Shown here in pieces: positions 14,219 to 14,221 of a DNA stretch of 14,221 nucleotides. Origin of the DNA: an uncultured Clostridia bacterium (lineage in GTDB: Bacteria; Bacillota; Clostridia; Oscillospirales; Butyricicoccaceae). Each line of letters begins with the position of its first letter. Within the stretch, counting starts at the first letter, position 1. The position numbers were made by a program, and so were the translations under genes. The notes beneath the pieces were generated by a model that saw nothing but the letters and a program-made list of their open reading frames with translations, was not told the DNA's origin and made no database searches. The DNA is taken from contig CALYTA010000004.1 in assembly GCA_945486175.1 (NCBI GenBank), positions 1-14,221 of the forward strand. Reading direction: 5' to 3'.

Positions 14219-14221
14219 AGG

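Overview
The window looks like chromosome from an endospore-forming, moderately GC-rich member of the Clostridia, probably a gut Oscillospirales/Ruminococcaceae-type bacterium. This is an inference from several signs: strong AGGAGG-type ribosome sites, sigma-A promoters with TATAAT boxes, a Gram-positive lipobox, a SpoIIQ-like M23 membrane protein, Rho-independent terminators, and a Gly-Arg-His-Gln-Lys tRNA cluster with encoded CCA ends. No plasmid, phage or transposon genes are visible.

Layout. (1) 1-205: the 3' end of an unidentified plus-strand gene with an acidic tail, then a bidirectional terminator. (2) 218-5202, minus strand: a five-gene polyamine uptake operon, XRE-cupin regulator > potA > potB > potC > potD, with 4-nt stop/start overlaps in its distal half and one promoter at 5175-5202. 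The PotA ATPase is about 150 residues too long because two Ig-like repeats are inserted in its C-terminal TOBE region. (3) 5304-6026, plus: a SpoIIQ-like M23 protein with a possible sporulation-sigma promoter. (4) 6070-6291, plus: no gene, but a good promoter, three or four hairpins, four C-rich single-stranded motifs and a terminator, which I read as a candidate small RNA of about 178 nt. (5) 6315-7710, minus: a nitroreductase and a Sir2 deacylase in one operon. (6) 7787-11912, plus: a four-gene surface-glycan operon (small phosphoglycosyl transferase, GT4 glycosyltransferase, membrane-anchored metallophosphoesterase, NTP_transf_5-type nucleotidyltransferase) behind a structured leader of about 205 nt. 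A separately promoted GtrII-like membrane glucosyltransferase follows at 11999-13591. (7) 13649-14218, minus: five tRNA genes and their terminator.

How the genes fit together. PotABCD would import spermidine/putrescine and the cupin regulator probably senses the polyamine or a derivative. The phosphoglycosyl transferase would load a sugar phosphate on undecaprenyl phosphate, the GT4 enzyme would extend it, and the GtrII protein would decorate a surface polymer outside the membrane. No flippase or polymerase is present in the window, so the glycan pathway is incomplete here or relies on genes elsewhere.

Most worth a second look: the C-rich small RNA candidate, the Ig-like insertion in a cytoplasmic ATPase, the leader RNA of the glycan operon, and a hairpin that sits between the ribosome site and the start codon of the polyamine regulator.
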